Assembly: GCF_949987515.2 (NCBI RefSeq)
Contig: NC_082683.1
Location: 101,605,918 to 101,669,917 of the forward strand
Source of the DNA: Delphinus delphis
Lineage: Eukaryota > Chordata > Mammalia > Artiodactyla > Delphinidae
Direction: 5' to 3'
Length of the DNA: 64,000 bases
Part shown: one piece after another, positions 36,641 through 48,858 of the stretch
Numbering within the stretch: the stretch's first letter is position 1
Layout of the letters: each line of letters begins with the position of its first letter
The notes under the pieces: model-generated
What the model was told of the DNA's origin: nothing
The model's database searches: none
What the model saw: only the letters and a program-made list of their open reading frames with translations
Translations under genes and position numbers: made by a program

Positions 36641-39151
36641 TGTCTTTATTAGACAAAGGTGAAAGAAGAATCTCAGGCCTGGTAGGAGGGGCAAATAAAA
36701 CTGAGACTATTCAAAATCTTGCACTGAAACAGATAATTGACAGGAGGATTTGATTTGCTGTTTGGCTGAGAATAAGATACTCTTCTCATTCATATGAAAA
36801 CCGATGAAGATGAGTTTATATCATTTAAGATGCAATATGATCTTCAGGCTCAAATAGCTGGATGCCAGTAAATTAAGGATTAACTTGGTTCTGAAAATTC
36901 ATGTGAATTTGTGCACTCATGTAACTTTCTACTAAGTGACTCTCACTACTATAGGGAGATAACAAGATCTGGCTAATTCTTCTTAAGGCAGATTAACATA
37001 GGGACAAGAGCCTTCAGACTGAAGAAGACATAATGGATACCATTCTTCTTTCTAATCTACTTAGCCACATCGTTATGTTTTAATTTGGAGCCTATTTCAT
37101 GATCAGATAGTAGAGCAAGTGTGCAATTTCCAGAGTCGACAACTCCTCCTCCTCTTCCTCGCTCTCACCCCTACCACCCCATCCAGTACTGCAGCCAAGA
37201 AGAAAGTCTTCACTGGAAGGCAAGCGCCACTAGTGAGAGGAGAGGCTTTGCTGGTTTAACCCTGTATTCCTCACACCTAGAATAATATGCCCAGCACGCA
37301 TTTGTTGAAAGAATTCTCATACATAACGATTTTCAGAATCGTTTCGGGATTGGTGACTTCTCCTTTTTGAGACTGAGTAGATCCAGTGGATCAAACTTGA
37401 TTCTCTGAAATCTACTTTGGGTTCCTACTTTCTGAAGGCAATGTAAATTGCTGGTTTTAATTTAGAAAGCCCACTTGGGGTTAAGACTCTTGATATGCAG
37501 GTTATCATCATGTTTGCGCAATACTTAACCAACTCAAGTGGTTCAGGCAATTCCAATAGCACCCAGATTTTAATCCTGGGGAACTTCGGGGCATTTGGCA
37601 AATTTTTATCCATTCTACTGAATTATATAGCCTCAAATGATAGACGTCCATGAGTATGGCAAATTCGTCATTGCAGTCTGTATTCCCTAGTTGTAAAACT
37701 TCCCTGCATAAGAAATAGCAGCAGCATAGTGGCAGTAACAGCAACAACCCTGACGTTTTCATTAAAGTTGGGCACTCAGGAATGAATCTGTTGAATTAAA
37801 TGAATGTCCCATTCTCTAAGCTCAGTGCCTCTTGGGACAGCATGTAAAACTGGACTCTTAGCAAGCAAAACACTCTATGATCTAAATTCAAACATAAGTA
37901 ATGGCTAATTTCCCTCATATTTCATCTCTTTCTGCTGTAACCTAAAAATAGAACTTTAGACCTAACTCTATTCATACTCTTTTATTGCTAAGGTTTGAGA
38001 CATGGAAATGGCCAACTCCTCCATATCAGATTTAGATCTAATTTAGTATATGCTTTCACCCACTTACAGACGGTTTTTGAATGACAGTTGTTGGTTTGGA
38101 GGGCCAGAACACGGAGACACGTCAATCTCACCGCTAATTCCATTATCGTTTTGCTTTTCCTCCCTTTGTCTTCTTGCTCCTTCCTCCCAGACATCTGTCC
38201 TCAAAATCTGGCTTCCTTGTGATCTGGTCACTCCCATCACATTTGCTGTGTTTATATCAACTTAATGTTGACAGAGGTATTTGGACTTTGGCTGTCTTTA
38301 TTAAGGCATGTTGCTGTAACATACTAACAAAGAGTTATCTCAGCATAAAGGTTTATGCAGAAGGAAAAATGTTCTTTAGATTTTTTAAAAAGACTAACTC
38401 TGGGTACATTTAGGCTGGTATACAACACTGATTTCCAAGGATTTGAAACAACACTTAACACACATGAATTCTGTTATCTTGCATACCGAATTTCAGTAGC
38501 CTTCCGGGACACCAAATTACCAGTGAAGCAAAAGGCCACACTGTGGTTAGGTGTGGAGGTTTTACAACAAAAGAAAGAAGATGACAATAGTTGAGTATAT
38601 TTGCTTCAAGGCTTTATGTAATTTACCAGATAAAGTTAACCTTTCTTCCTCTCATATCCCAACAAGTGTATATTTGATAGACACACTATTTTAAACATTA
38701 TTTTAATTTATTATTTAAAAAAACCCCAGATGTTCATTACTTCTGAGTTATTAAAAGAAATACAGGTACTATAAAATTATAGTAGGAAAGGACTTAAGAA
38801 AAAGAAAAATGAGTAAAGAATGGTCAGATGGGGAAAATATGCTCTCAAAATGGAACTCTTTGCTAAGAGCCACAGATGCAATACCTTGAGCCTCAGGAGA
38901 GCTTTAATTAGTCCTGCTCTTCCTTCAGCGCATGCTCAGAAGCTCTGGCACGGACTGTAAATGAGGGCAAGGAAATCCAGCAGGGGCCTGGGTGGGTTAA
39001 GGGGGGGAAGGGCAGGATCTTAAAGGGGCAACGACCATTTAAAAGAGCAATGCCTCTAGGCCCCACCATTCCTATCTCAGGTCCTTCAACCTACCACCAC
39101 CAACCTACTCTACCTTCTGTGTTCCCTACCTCAGTTAACAGTACTACCTCT
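36641..39151. other. Intergenic sequence with no gene recognised
   Basis: A faint MIR-like trace lies near 37210-37320. The segment 38900-39060 is GC-richer and contains ctttaattagtcctgctc. A minus-strand frame at 37511-37762 begins with ATG and a hydrophobic run, but has no other support. Confidence 0.4.
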
Positions 39152-39518
39152 GGGCTTCCCTGGTGGTGCAGTGGTTAGGAATCCGCCTACCAAAGCAGGG
39201 GACACGGGTTCGAGCCCTGGGTCCGGGAAGATCCCACAAGCCGCAAAGCAACTCAGCCCATGCGCCACAATTACTGAGCCTGTGTTCTAGAGCCCAAGAG
39301 CCACAACTACGAAGCCCGTGTGACACAACTACTGAAGCCCACGTGCCTAGAGCCCATGGTCTGCAACAAGAGAAGCCACCGCAATGAGAAGCCCGCACAC
39401 CTCAACGAAGAGCAGCCCCCGCTCGCCGCAACTAGAGAAAGCCCATGCACAGGCAACGAAGACCCAATGCAGCCAAAAATAAATAAATGAAATAAATAAA
39501 TTTATATATATAAAAAAT
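39152..39518 (+). mobile_element. Long CHR-family SINE (AAAT-tailed type)
   Basis: Head gggcttccctggtggtgcag, B box ggttcgagcc, tail aaataaataaatgaaataa. Target duplication agtactacctc on both sides. Confidence 0.93.
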
Positions 39519-39749
39519 AGTACTACCTCCATTTTCCCAGTTGTTGAAGCCAGAAACAGGAATCATTGCTGATTTCTCTCTCGTATGCTTCTGCAAAATG
39601 AATCACTGTCAATTTTTGCAGATTTTACCTTAAATTTGACTTCACTTCTCAATCCCTATTACCACTGTCCTGGTTTAAGCTCTCAGACCCTCACTGGGTC
39701 CTGCCTGGGCCCTTACAACAGTGTCTCAACTGGTGTTACGTGCATTTTC

Positions 39750-39960
39750 CACTGCTGCCAAATCATCTTTTAAAAATCACAACGCTCAACCTGAAAAAAC
39801 ACTTCAGTGGTCCCCATCACCTGCAGGAAAAAGTTGAAGCTCCTTAGCACTGCATACCTGGACTCTATCAATCCACAGACCTCATTTCTGACACTCCCAG
39901 GGTTGTATTTTCTGTTCTCACGATAACCAACTGCTTTTAGGATATATGTTCCAACACAAT
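39750..39960 (+). mobile_element. L2 LINE fragment
   Basis: L2-like phrases: ttcagtggtccccatcacct, ggaaaaagttgaagctcctt, agcactgcatacctggactc. Confidence 0.55.
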
Positions 39961-40839
39961 GTGAATTAACACGGAATATGTAAAGTTTCTGACCCACTTA
40001 AAATACATAAACTTTTAGCGAGTAAGATGAAATAACCCAACTTCTACTTAACACTTCATTTATTTAGCTATATATCATAAAATATGGATGTATAATTTTT
40101 TCACTCTCATGCATCATAATATCAAAGGAAAATTTCAAAAGTTCAAAATATGACTCTCTTACCTATACAGAATGAACCCATGTCAATGATTTTATTTTTA
40201 ATTGATGAAGGAAGCAGTAGGATGGTAAAGCTGGTTCTAAGAGCATTTGAAGAACTGGTTATTTCTAGGAAAAAAAAAAGATTGCTAGATTATATATAAA
40301 ATGAATTAATGTTCTGCGGGGCAATGAAATAATAGATTATTATCTTTCCTATTAAACATAATCATTTACATCTCTACCAAAAAGAAAATCCACAAATTTA
40401 CATGTAACTGCACAGTATCTAGACTCTAATTCATAGCAAATAGCCAGGTCAAACACTGGTAAATTTTCCTACTGAATTAAATAATTAAATAATCCTGGGG
40501 GTGGGCTTGTTGAATAATGCTTCATGATTACATTGAAAGGACATACAGTCCTCTTCTTGCTTTCTGATTATTTCCAAGTGCAGGACAATTTTCCTTAACA
40601 GTGAAAGTTTTTTGTTAAAACACTTCACATTAGTCTTGTTCATCAGTGTTTTGGCACCACAATAGTCACTTCTTGAGTCACCTAACAAAGCTTTTCAGAA
40701 CATAACATTTTATGTCCTCCTGTGTTTTCTCCGATAAAGCATTCTGGAATCTCGTGTAGTTTGAAAAGAGAATAAATATATTAAGTAACTATCAACATTG
40801 TAGAACAGTGTACAGTTATGTGGATGTTAAAACGTTAAC
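39961..40839. other. Intergenic AT-rich sequence, nothing recognised
   Basis: No feature is recognised. Confidence 0.4.
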
Positions 40840-40880
40840 TACTAAAATAATAATAATGACAACAATAATAACAATAATAG

Positions 40881-41122
40881 TGCAATGTGTAGCTCCCAAA
40901 AATAGAAGAAAGAAGGACCATATAAAAATGGTTTTAAGACTTCAATAGATGGCCAGGAAGTAAAAAGAAAGAAGATGGTAAACATAAAACAAAAAATAGT
41001 GCAATGTGTAGCTCCCAAAAATAGAAGAAAGAAAGAAGGACCATATAAAAATGGCTTTAAGACTTCAATAGACGGCCAGGAAGTAAAAAGAAAGAAGATG
41101 ATAAACATAAAACACAAAATAG
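40881..41122. repeat. Tandem duplication, two copies of about 119 bp
   Basis: Copy 1 (40881-40999) and copy 2 (41000-41122) both start tgcaatgtgtagctcccaaa. They differ by four substitutions and a 4-base insertion (gaaa) in copy 2. The duplication is visible in translation as a repeated segment on the minus strand. Confidence 0.93.
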
Positions 41123-42325
41123 TAGAAATGATTCTAAATATATCATTCACAATGAGTATAAGTGGGTTTAACTCACCTGTTAAAAGACAGAGACTACAAA
41201 ATTGGATAGACAAATAAACCCTCCTTCCATAAACATGTCTAGAAGGTAACAAAGCTGAAAGGATGAAAACAAAGGGATTACAAGGAAAATAACAACAACA
41301 AAAAATTGACACAGCAATGTTAACATTAGACAAAATGAAAATTAAGACAAAAAGCATTAAGAGAAAAAAAGGTATTTTATCACGATAAAAGGAATGATAC
41401 AATTGGTACTTTCATAAACTTTCACAAATAAAAAGAGAACTTGATAAAAACTCGAAAATGATAATCATTTTGTAAGATTTTGACACGTTTACTAAAATCT
41501 GATACATCCAGCAAAGTAAAATTTAGTAGTAATACAGACTACTTTGATAAAATTAACAAGGTTGATCTAATAGATAAAGAACCTTGCACCCAAACAAATG
41601 GAGAGTATTTTCAATACATTCAGTACACTTTTCTAAAATGACCACATACTAGGTCACAAGAAAATTCAATTTCCAAGATTTAATATCATCTATGTTCACA
41701 AAGCATTTAAATTAGTAATCAACAATAAAAAGATGGTTAAAAAATAGCAACAACCTTTAATTGAAAACTTAAAAAAAAAGAACAAATAGCTCCTTGGGTA
41801 GAGAGGACATTACAATGTCATGGAATATTTAAAACTAAAGACAATGTAAGTACCACATGACAAAACTTGTGGAATAGAGCAAAGTAGTACCTAGAGAAAT
41901 GCATAGTCTTATGTATAATTATTCTTATAAAAGGAAAATTGAAAGCAAAAAGCTAAACTTTCAAGTCATGTAGGCAGTAAAAGAATTACATACTAGCAAA
42001 AATAAGTAAAGAAAGAAAATAGTTCATATATTCCATAAAATAGAAAACAAAGACATAAAGAAAGAAAAATCACAAAATAAAAACTGGTTTCTTCAAAAAA
42101 TAATAAAGTAGACAAGCTTCTGGCAAGACTGATAAGAATGGGACAATAAAAATGAATAATATTCAGAATAAAAAAATGGGGCCTAAATACAGCTAGAGCA
42201 TGATTTAAAAAACCCCAAGAGAACAAGATGAACAAGTTTATTCCAAAAACAACAGAAAAACTAGATAAAATAGTAACACTTCTAGAAAAAAAACTAAAAG
42301 TAATTCAAGAACAAAAAGCCATAAA

Positions 42326-42531
42326 GGGCTTCCCTGGTGGTGCAGTGGTTGAGAGTCCGCCTGCCGATGCAGGGGATACGGGTTCGTGCCCCAGTCCGGG
42401 AGGATCCCACATGCCGCGGAGCGGCTAGGCCTGTGAGCCATGGACGCTGAGCCTGTGCGTCCGGAGCCTGTTGCTCTGCAGCGGGAGAGGCCACAACAGT
42501 GAGAGGCCCGCGTACCAAAAAAAAAAAAAAA
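42326..42531 (+). mobile_element. CHR-2-like short SINE
   Basis: Head gggcttccctggtggtgcag, full body, A16 tail. Target duplication aaaaagccataaa on both sides. Confidence 0.94.
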
Positions 42532-42870
42532 AGCCATAAAAATAAGTGACATAAATCTCTCTAGGTCTCTATCTCTGTGACAAAGAGGCTCCCCCTGCAA
42601 AACAAACCAAGTCCAGATGGTTTAAAGAAGAGTTTTTACTAAATACTTCCAACTCATTTTACTAAGCTACTATAATCTCACAGCCAAATCCAGACAAGAA
42701 CAGTAACAAAATTATAGACCTATCTCACTCTCTTAGACGTAAAAGGCTAGATAAAGCAATAACTGGTTACTTCTTCTGTTCAATATTGTACTGGGTGCCG
42801 TGGCCTCGACAATGGAATACTATGCAGCTGTTAAAATCAATCTAAGGAGGTGGAGAAATGAGGCTTAAGG

Positions 42871-43199
42871 CAAGTGACTAGCGTCCCTAGGTCCTGCTGC
42901 ATATTTCTCCATTTCCAGCCCTTCAAACTGCTGTTTATCCTTCAAACACTTTGGCAGCCATCACGTCCTGTCCCATAAATTAATCTTTCATCTTTTGTAT
43001 TTCCTTCGTACCTCATGGATATTTCTATAACCAAATGTATCTCACGGTTTTGCAAGAATTTGGTTGCCTGACCACATAGCTAGCACAGAGCAGGATGTAA
43101 AGAAATGTTGAACAGCACTCTTCTCCGAAGGATCTAGAACCCATTCCCACTTACCGCATTTAACTGATTTGTACAAAAGTACAGATTATGCTAGCAGTC
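42871..43199. other. Sequence just upstream of the CpG island
   Basis: No gene or repeat is recognised. This is the distal upstream region of SLC22A15. Confidence 0.45.
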
Positions 43200-44060
43200 A
43201 CCCGGTCTCCCAACAGTCATCGCGTCCCCCGTCCCCGAAGCAGCGGCTGTGGCTTAGACGCCGCTGCCCTTCCCGTATTTCTCCATCAGAGAGGATGCCG
43301 ACGGCCGAGCCCACTTCCCACTTCCTCTTTCCTCTCGCTTTAAGCGGCGCAGAAACCCATCCCTCTCAGAAAAAAATCTTTAACAGGAAGCCCAGAGGCC
43401 CTGGTACCTGGCATCCCGCCCCGGACCCGCAAGCCCGCGCGGGCCCCCGGTCCCCGGCCCCCGACCCCCGACCCCGCCCGCGCAGACGCAACTCCCGCCG
43501 CCCCGCCCACGCTCCCACGCCGCGCCCGGCTCCTCGCTGGCTGGGCCGAGCCGGTGCCGGGCGCCGTGGAGCTCGCGCGCCGGGCCGGCCGGGGAGGGCC
43601 GCGCCGGAGCGGGGGCGGCGGGAGGGCGGGTCGGGGCCGGGCTCCCGCTGGCGGCTAGGCCGGGGCCGAGCGCGCGGCCGGCCATGGAGGTGGAGGAGGC
43701 GTTCCAGGCGGTAGGCGAGATGGGCATTTACCAGATGTACCTGTGCTTCCTGCTGGCGGTGTTGCTGCAGGTGAGTCCCCCGCCGCTCGTATGGCTCCCA
43801 CGTCCCCGCTTCCTAGCCGCCCGGGGAGAGGCGTACCTTCCTCCCCACCCCCCAGCGCCCGGCCCGGATGCCGAGCCTCTGCAAACCCCGAGGTGTGGCG
43901 AGCCTCTCCCGCCTCCACCTTCACCCCGCGCGAGGGCGGCGCTGGGGTAGGCGCCGCGCGTTGGCCTGGGCCCCGGAAAGCCAAGGTCGCCGGCCGGCCT
44001 GTCAACCCAAGCCTCGGATCCTCGTCCCTTAGGCGCCATGCTTCTCTCACCTCGAGTGGG
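43200..44060. promoter_or_regulatory. SLC22A15: CpG island promoter of SLC22A15
   Basis: CG dinucleotides become frequent from about 43200, are very dense between 43410 and 43990, and fade after about 44060, in a window that is otherwise CpG-poor outside young SINEs. Sp1-type GC boxes are visible at 43415-43424, 43471-43480, 43501-43508, 43611-43619 and 43624-43630. No TATA box stands in front of the ATG, which fits a TATA-less housekeeping-type promoter with dispersed starts. The island covers the leader, exon 1 and the first 290 bases of intron 1. Confidence 0.85.
43684..43770 (+). CDS. SLC22A15: SLC22A15 exon 1 (coding part), solute carrier family 22 member 15
   Basis: This exon encodes residues 1-29 of a major-facilitator transporter of the SLC22 organic ion family. 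SLC22A15 is known as a plasma-membrane carrier for zwitterions and cations. The protein begins MEVEEAFQAVGEMG and runs into the first half of transmembrane helix 1 (YLCFLLAVLLQ). I recognise this N-terminus as SLC22A15. The start ATG at 43684 has G at -3 and G at +4, is the first ATG after a long GC-rich leader, and sits in the CpG island. The exon ends in phase 0 at CAG with a consensus donor GTGAGT at 43771. The reading continues without a gap into exon 2 at 56291, so the junction falls inside helix 1. No frameshift or stop is seen. Only the first 100 residues of a protein of roughly 550 are in the window. Confidence 0.93.
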
Positions 44061-44603
44061 GAGGGACTGCGTGGGGGGTACTTAAGCCAGCGAGCTGGTT
44101 AGTAAGAGATGAAAAATCCAGTTGTTACCTGGAATACGCTGTGAATAGGAAGGGAATTTTTAACCTGTGGCGCTGTCACTTTGGAATCTGGAACACAGAG
44201 AGGGAGGGCCCTGATCACCCGCTGACAGAAGGGCTGATTTAGAGGGCCTCCTTCAGCTGTGGTATCTACTTACCATCTTTTCCTGGATTTGAGGGGACTT
44301 CCTATCCAGGAGCTTTCAATGCATAGGGTTTCTTTCTTTCTGGTTTAAGTTCTGCTGGGTCATTCTGCCCAGAGTCCCCTTGGGTTGAGACTTTTTAAAG
44401 TCCATAGTGCCATCTACAACGTGTGGTGTAAAATGGAATCACTTCTTCATTGTACAGAATTCTCAGAGACTGCTTTTTTGGTTTTCTCCAGATTTTAACC
44501 ATTTTGATTTATTTAAAAAGGGATTGTTCGTAGAAAACAATTACTTTGAACAGTATACAGGACTGATGGAGACTGGCTATGTCACAGCATCAGACAGTAC
44601 AGT
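44061..44603. other. Intron 1 sequence below the KHDRBS3 retrocopy
   Basis: It may include the retrocopy 3'UTR, whose left limit is not visible. A complement AATAAA lies near 44508. Confidence 0.4.
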
Positions 44604-45475
44604 CAGTATCTGCTGTATGGCTGGTCTCGGTAGACACCCGTTGCTGTCCTCGCTGAGGGTTCCTTGTGTCTTGAGTTAGTCCACTCCTCTGGCCCTTAGG
44701 AATCACACGTCTCTTCACTGAATCGGTGTCCATAAGCATAGTAATCAGCGCCACTTTGGGCTGGGGCGCTATAGTTGTTATCATAGGAATCATAACGCTG
44801 TTCCTTATAAGCAGTGCCATGTCCATCGTCATAGTCATAATCTCCACAGGTCTCTCGTGTTGGGGGCGGTGGTGGAGGTCTGTACCCAGTTGGGGGGACT
44901 CCTCTTGCTCTGAGGTGAGAAGTCCTCTTCCCCGACTCACTGGCCCTCGGGTGGAAAGGACTCCCCTGGCAGTCGGTGTCCCTCGCAGTACCCCGACTCC
45001 CACTGGCTGGGCTGTGACTCCTCCCCTTCCCCTGGTTATTGCTGGGGTTGGTACCCCTCTTGTACGCAAGGTAACAACTGGTACATCTGCATTTTCTGGA
45101 CCACCATTCAAATAGGTTAATTCCTGGAGCTGTGCTTGCCTGATTTCATCATTATACTCAGGAATGAGGAACTTTTTGATTTCCTCCAGAGCATGTCCCA
45201 TCCGGGCATAGGCTTCTGCTGGGGGGCGGGGCAAACACTTCATTCAGAACACGGAGATCATCACTGAGGTGGAAGTACCTTGCTTCTCCACTTTTCCTCA
45301 ACTCTTCTTCTTTTGCCTTGTCTCTCATGGAGCCTTTTCCAAGGATGGACATTTTTGTCAAGGTTTCTTCTTGTAAACGCTTCACAGAATTGCCACGTGG
45401 CCCCAAAAGTTTTCCCACAAAGTTGAACTTAGGGAACTGTTTTACAGGAGTTAAAACTTTCTGTCCCAGCCTAAA
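44604..45475 (-). pseudogene. KHDRBS3: KHDRBS3 (T-STAR/SLM-2) processed pseudogene, 5'-truncated, inside SLC22A15 intron 1
   Basis: The minus strand carries an intronless copy of KHDRBS3, a STAR-family RNA-binding splicing regulator. It starts near the KH domain ([11 protein letters not shown], then [18 protein letters not shown]), continues through the STAR C-flank ([18 protein letters not shown]), the RG-rich segment ([15 protein letters not shown]) and the tyrosine-rich tail, and ends DQPYSRY with the stop at 44604-44606. The N-terminal roughly 50 residues are missing. Breaks: extra C residues near 45225-45235 shift the frame after EVFAPP; a loss of two bases near 44925 shifts it again after GRGLLT; an in-frame TAA replaces a tyrosine codon near 44700. 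Four residues (RGKP) are also missing before TLRTRG near 45070. Joined exons and several lesions show a dead retrocopy. No clear poly-A tract marks the 3' end; unassigned sequence below 44600 may be its 3'UTR. Confidence 0.9.
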
Positions 45476-48159
45476 AATGTAGGTTCCATATGCTCAAGGT
45501 CACTACAAATACACTTCGCCACGCAAGTTCCTCCTCCTTTGCCAGCTTAAATGGCCCATTTGATGTCAATTACTTCTTTTATTCTAAAGGCATTTTGTTC
45601 ACAGATCCTTTATTAGTATGCCAGTCGGCCATTTTACTTATTCTTTCATTCAACGTATATTTAATGAGTGCCTACTGTGTGCTTATCAGGGGCTATAATG
45701 TCAGATAAATCAAAGCCCCTTTCCTGTGAAGTTTACATTCTAGTGGGGGTGGGATGAAGCAGGCAGGCAGTTAAATAATTACAATTAACATGTGATGATA
45801 GTTATTCTGAGGGAAGGACAGGATGATCATGGGTATAAGCACCAGTCCACCAGTTGCTTAAACCTTGCATAAATCAGCTGCTCAACAGGAAGACTGGGAG
45901 GGTTGGAGGTGAGGGTTGACTAAGCGATTCTGTTTTCCATTAAAATGTTTGAAAGTTCAGTTGATTTCATAACCAGCCAGAAGAACCATTTAAATGATGC
46001 ACTGACAGATGAAGTCAGTTCTTTCTCTAGCAAAACAAGTTCTCAGTTCACAAATATGTGATATTCTGAGGTTCCTTTAAGAGTGTTTTAGCTTTAAATG
46101 CACTTTCCTGTGGGGAAAAAGTATTTGTGCTAAATCACAAAAGAGTATTTAATGCAGAGAGAATAGAATTGTGATCATGATGTCTGACATTCATTTATAT
46201 TTTCTCTTTGAGAAAATTCTTTTCCTATTCTAACCAAGAATTTCAGGAACATAACTCCCTCTCTGAGTAATCTCACCTACACTCTATCTCCTATATCATT
46301 ATGTTCTCACCTGCCTAGCCAGGTATCCACTGACCTTGAATAAGTTTGTCTTGAGTGGAGTGTGGCACTAAAAAGGCCACCGTTCTGCGTTCGGGACCTG
46401 TTAAATTTCCATCATTTACTTTTTGTTATGGTTGACCCAGTTGGTTAGACCCAGTTGGTACCAAAGAGGTCTAAGCCCATGACCATGACTGTTCACTGAA
46501 CCCTGCCTGATGTGTGGTCAGTATTCACCATAGAAGAACTAGCTCTTAGAGTGTTGGGGATGAGTGACTGACTTTACTTGTAGGTGTGGGCTGAGGAGGT
46601 GCCCTGTAGCTGTGCGGATCCCAAAAGAGTATAGATGCCCAGGTCCAAGCAGAAGTGAATTCTTCACAGCTGTTACCCGTTTGTGAGGACTTAACTACCC
46701 CATTGAGATACATAATCCACATGGTCCTATGGTCACCCAAAGCTCTCCCCAAAGGCTGCTCTATCAAGTCTGTTGTTGGAGATGATTTAGACTAGGGGAG
46801 CTGGCCTGCAGAGTGCGAGTACTAGAGGGTCCCGTCACACAGTTGTAACACGATGCTTTCTTCATTCTTCTGGGGGTTGCTTCCTCTAACAGGAAGAAGT
46901 AAGAAGCCTTTTTCAGAGTTGGTTGGCTTGAATGGAAGGAGCTTGATGTTTGCTTTTTAAAACCAAAGCACTTGTCTACCAGTGTCCAGTGAGTGTACAG
47001 ACCAATGGTATAGCAGCCCTGCCAGAGAGGGGGAGTCCTGCACATTGTAGATGGGACTGCCAGGGAGAGGGACCACCAGGGAGAGGGGACTGCCTCAGCA
47101 GGAGCCTTATCTACATCTGTGGTTTGGTGATGACCAACTCCAGCTGAGAAACACAAAACTAGAGGGACAGAGATGGAAACCGTACAGATTCTTTTGTTTT
47201 CTTCCTTCTAGGATCATTATTATTTTTAAAATGATGTTAACTCCCTTTACTTCAAACACATCCAAGTTCAAACTAAGAGGACAAGACCACATTACAAACC
47301 AACTGTAAAGGTCTTTAGGTTAACTTTTCTTGGATTATAGATATCATCAGGTAGCTCCTCAAACGTCTCAATATCGTTTCCTTTGCCTAGGAGACCTACC
47401 TTCACTTGCCTTGCAAACACAATCTTTGGAATCTCCATAGTGGTCAACTTTCAGATATGTACAGAATAAATGCAGATTTTGTAGATTTCTCGTCAGCATG
47501 ATAAGATGCAAGTGACCTGATAATAGTGATACTTGGTTTTACAGTACCTAAGAAGAAAGCTAGAGGAGAAAAATTGCCTTCTGTAAAACTGGTTGTCCTA
47601 TGGACAAGCAATAAGATTTATAATTTTGCAGTTAGAAAAAGTCTTACCCACTCAAATATACATGCCCTCCTTTGGGTAAGAGTTATTTGTGGTATTTAAA
47701 TATGAATAATTCTATTTACTTTATTACCATTTCTATTTTCCAATTGTGATTCAAAGTTGACGCCATTATCACTATTTTGTGTTTGTGTTTGTGTGTGCTT
47801 ATTTGCCAGACTGTTTGGAGGAAGGTTTGAATACAATTCTTTGTTTCTTGATCCGTTTAGACATAAAGTGGAAATGGATCCTACTTCCTTGCTCTAAGTC
47901 AGAGACTCCGGCTCCTTCGTTTTCCTCAGGATCATGAATCATACGCTGTGGTATAATTTGCACAGAATTTAAAGCATCCATTAACCAACAGGAACATGTA
48001 ACCTGTAATAAACATTCGTTTCACCAGCAGAATTGTGATGCTGCTGTGAATCTCAGCTTGAGATGCAGTACTCTGGTATTTCGGAATGCATTATTATTAT
48101 GTAAACTCTTAATAAACCCAACCTTACTTTTCAGATCCTTGAACTACCAGTGCATTCAT
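45476..48159. other. Intron 1 sequence, including an L2 3' end
   Basis: 45635-45830 is an inverted L2 3' end (cattcaacgtatatttaatg, gtttacattctagtgggg). The rest of the interval holds no exon, RNA gene or repeat that I recognise. Confidence 0.5.
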
Positions 48160-48858
48160 ATCATCTACGCAATAAATATCTTTTAACGGTGTTTTAGAAA
48201 GTGGAATGACTGAGCAGGTATTTTGCAGAAGAGGGAACTATAATAGTCAACACATGAAAAGATGTTTACCTTCAGTGGTCATCTGGGACAGGCATATAAA
48301 AATGACTATGAAATATCATTTCACACTTATTAGAATAGCAAACATTAAATAGTCTAACAGTACAAGTGTGATGAAAATGAGTAGAAAGTACCCCATTTAC
48401 AGAACAATTTGGCACTGTCTAGTAAAATTACAACCAGCATTGGACTCCTAGGTGTATGTACGACGGTATCCCTTGTGCATAAGCAGATATGTATAGGATG
48501 TTTTTTGCAGCACTGTTTGTAATGACAAAATTTAGTAACCACCTAAATGACTCTCAAAAAGGGACTGGGGACTTCCCTGGTGGTTAGGTGGTTAAGACTC
48601 TGCCTTCCAATGCAGGGGGTGCGAGTTTGATCCCTGGTCAGGGAGCTAAGATCCCACATGCCTCTCTGCCAAAAAACCAAAACGTAAAACAGAAGCAATA
48701 TTGTAACAAATTCAATAAAGACTTTAGAAATGGTCCACATCAAAAAAAAAATCTTTAAAAAAAAAGGACTAGATAATTAAAATCTGACATAAATTTTATA
48801 GAATATAACAGTTAAAATGAACAAACTAGGTCTACACACAGCCACATGGATGAATCTC
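48160..48858 (+). mobile_element. Old L1 fragment, split by a SINE
   Basis: Phrases in L1 order are gaaatatcatttcacactta, acagaacaatttggcactg, ttttgcagcactgtttgta, then, after the SINE, ccacatggatgaatctc. Confidence 0.65.
48568..48763 (+). mobile_element. CHR-1-like SINE
   Basis: Head gggacttccctggtggtta with a tRNA-like B box (gagtttgatccctgg) and an A-rich tail. The flanks aaaaagggactgg and aaaaaggactag are a target duplication. Confidence 0.88.

Larger units (their letters stand above)
40840..42870 (+). mobile_element. Degenerate L1 ORF2 segment, split by a SINE
   Basis: The sequence follows L1 ORF2 order on the plus strand: ttaaaagacagagactac (endonuclease-RT linker), ctaggtcacaagaaaatt, agtccagatggtttaaagaa (reverse-transcriptase entry, 42611) and caatattgtactgggtgcc (near 42780). 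Stops are frequent, so it is long dead. The SINE at 42326-42531 interrupts it, and the left end carries a 119-bp tandem duplication. Confidence 0.75.

Noticed and set aside
37511..37762. 84-codon minus frame with ATG and a leucine/cysteine-rich signal-like start
   Set aside because: The hydrophobic run comes from a low-complexity GCAGCA-type stretch, the rest matches no family, and nothing around it suggests a gene.
1..43199. A protein-coding gene in the left 43 kb
   Set aside because: No frame shows a known family apart from L1 sequence. NHLH2, the expected neighbour, was looked for by its bHLH signature and not seen.
43169..43714. 181-codon plus frame in the CpG island
   Set aside because: Arginine/proline-rich composition comes from GC-rich DNA. 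It overlaps the SLC22A15 leader and exon 1 in a different frame and begins in upstream sequence with no family match.
44726..45115. 129-codon plus frame opposite the KHDRBS3 copy
   Set aside because: It is the antisense shadow of the retrocopy's RG-rich region.
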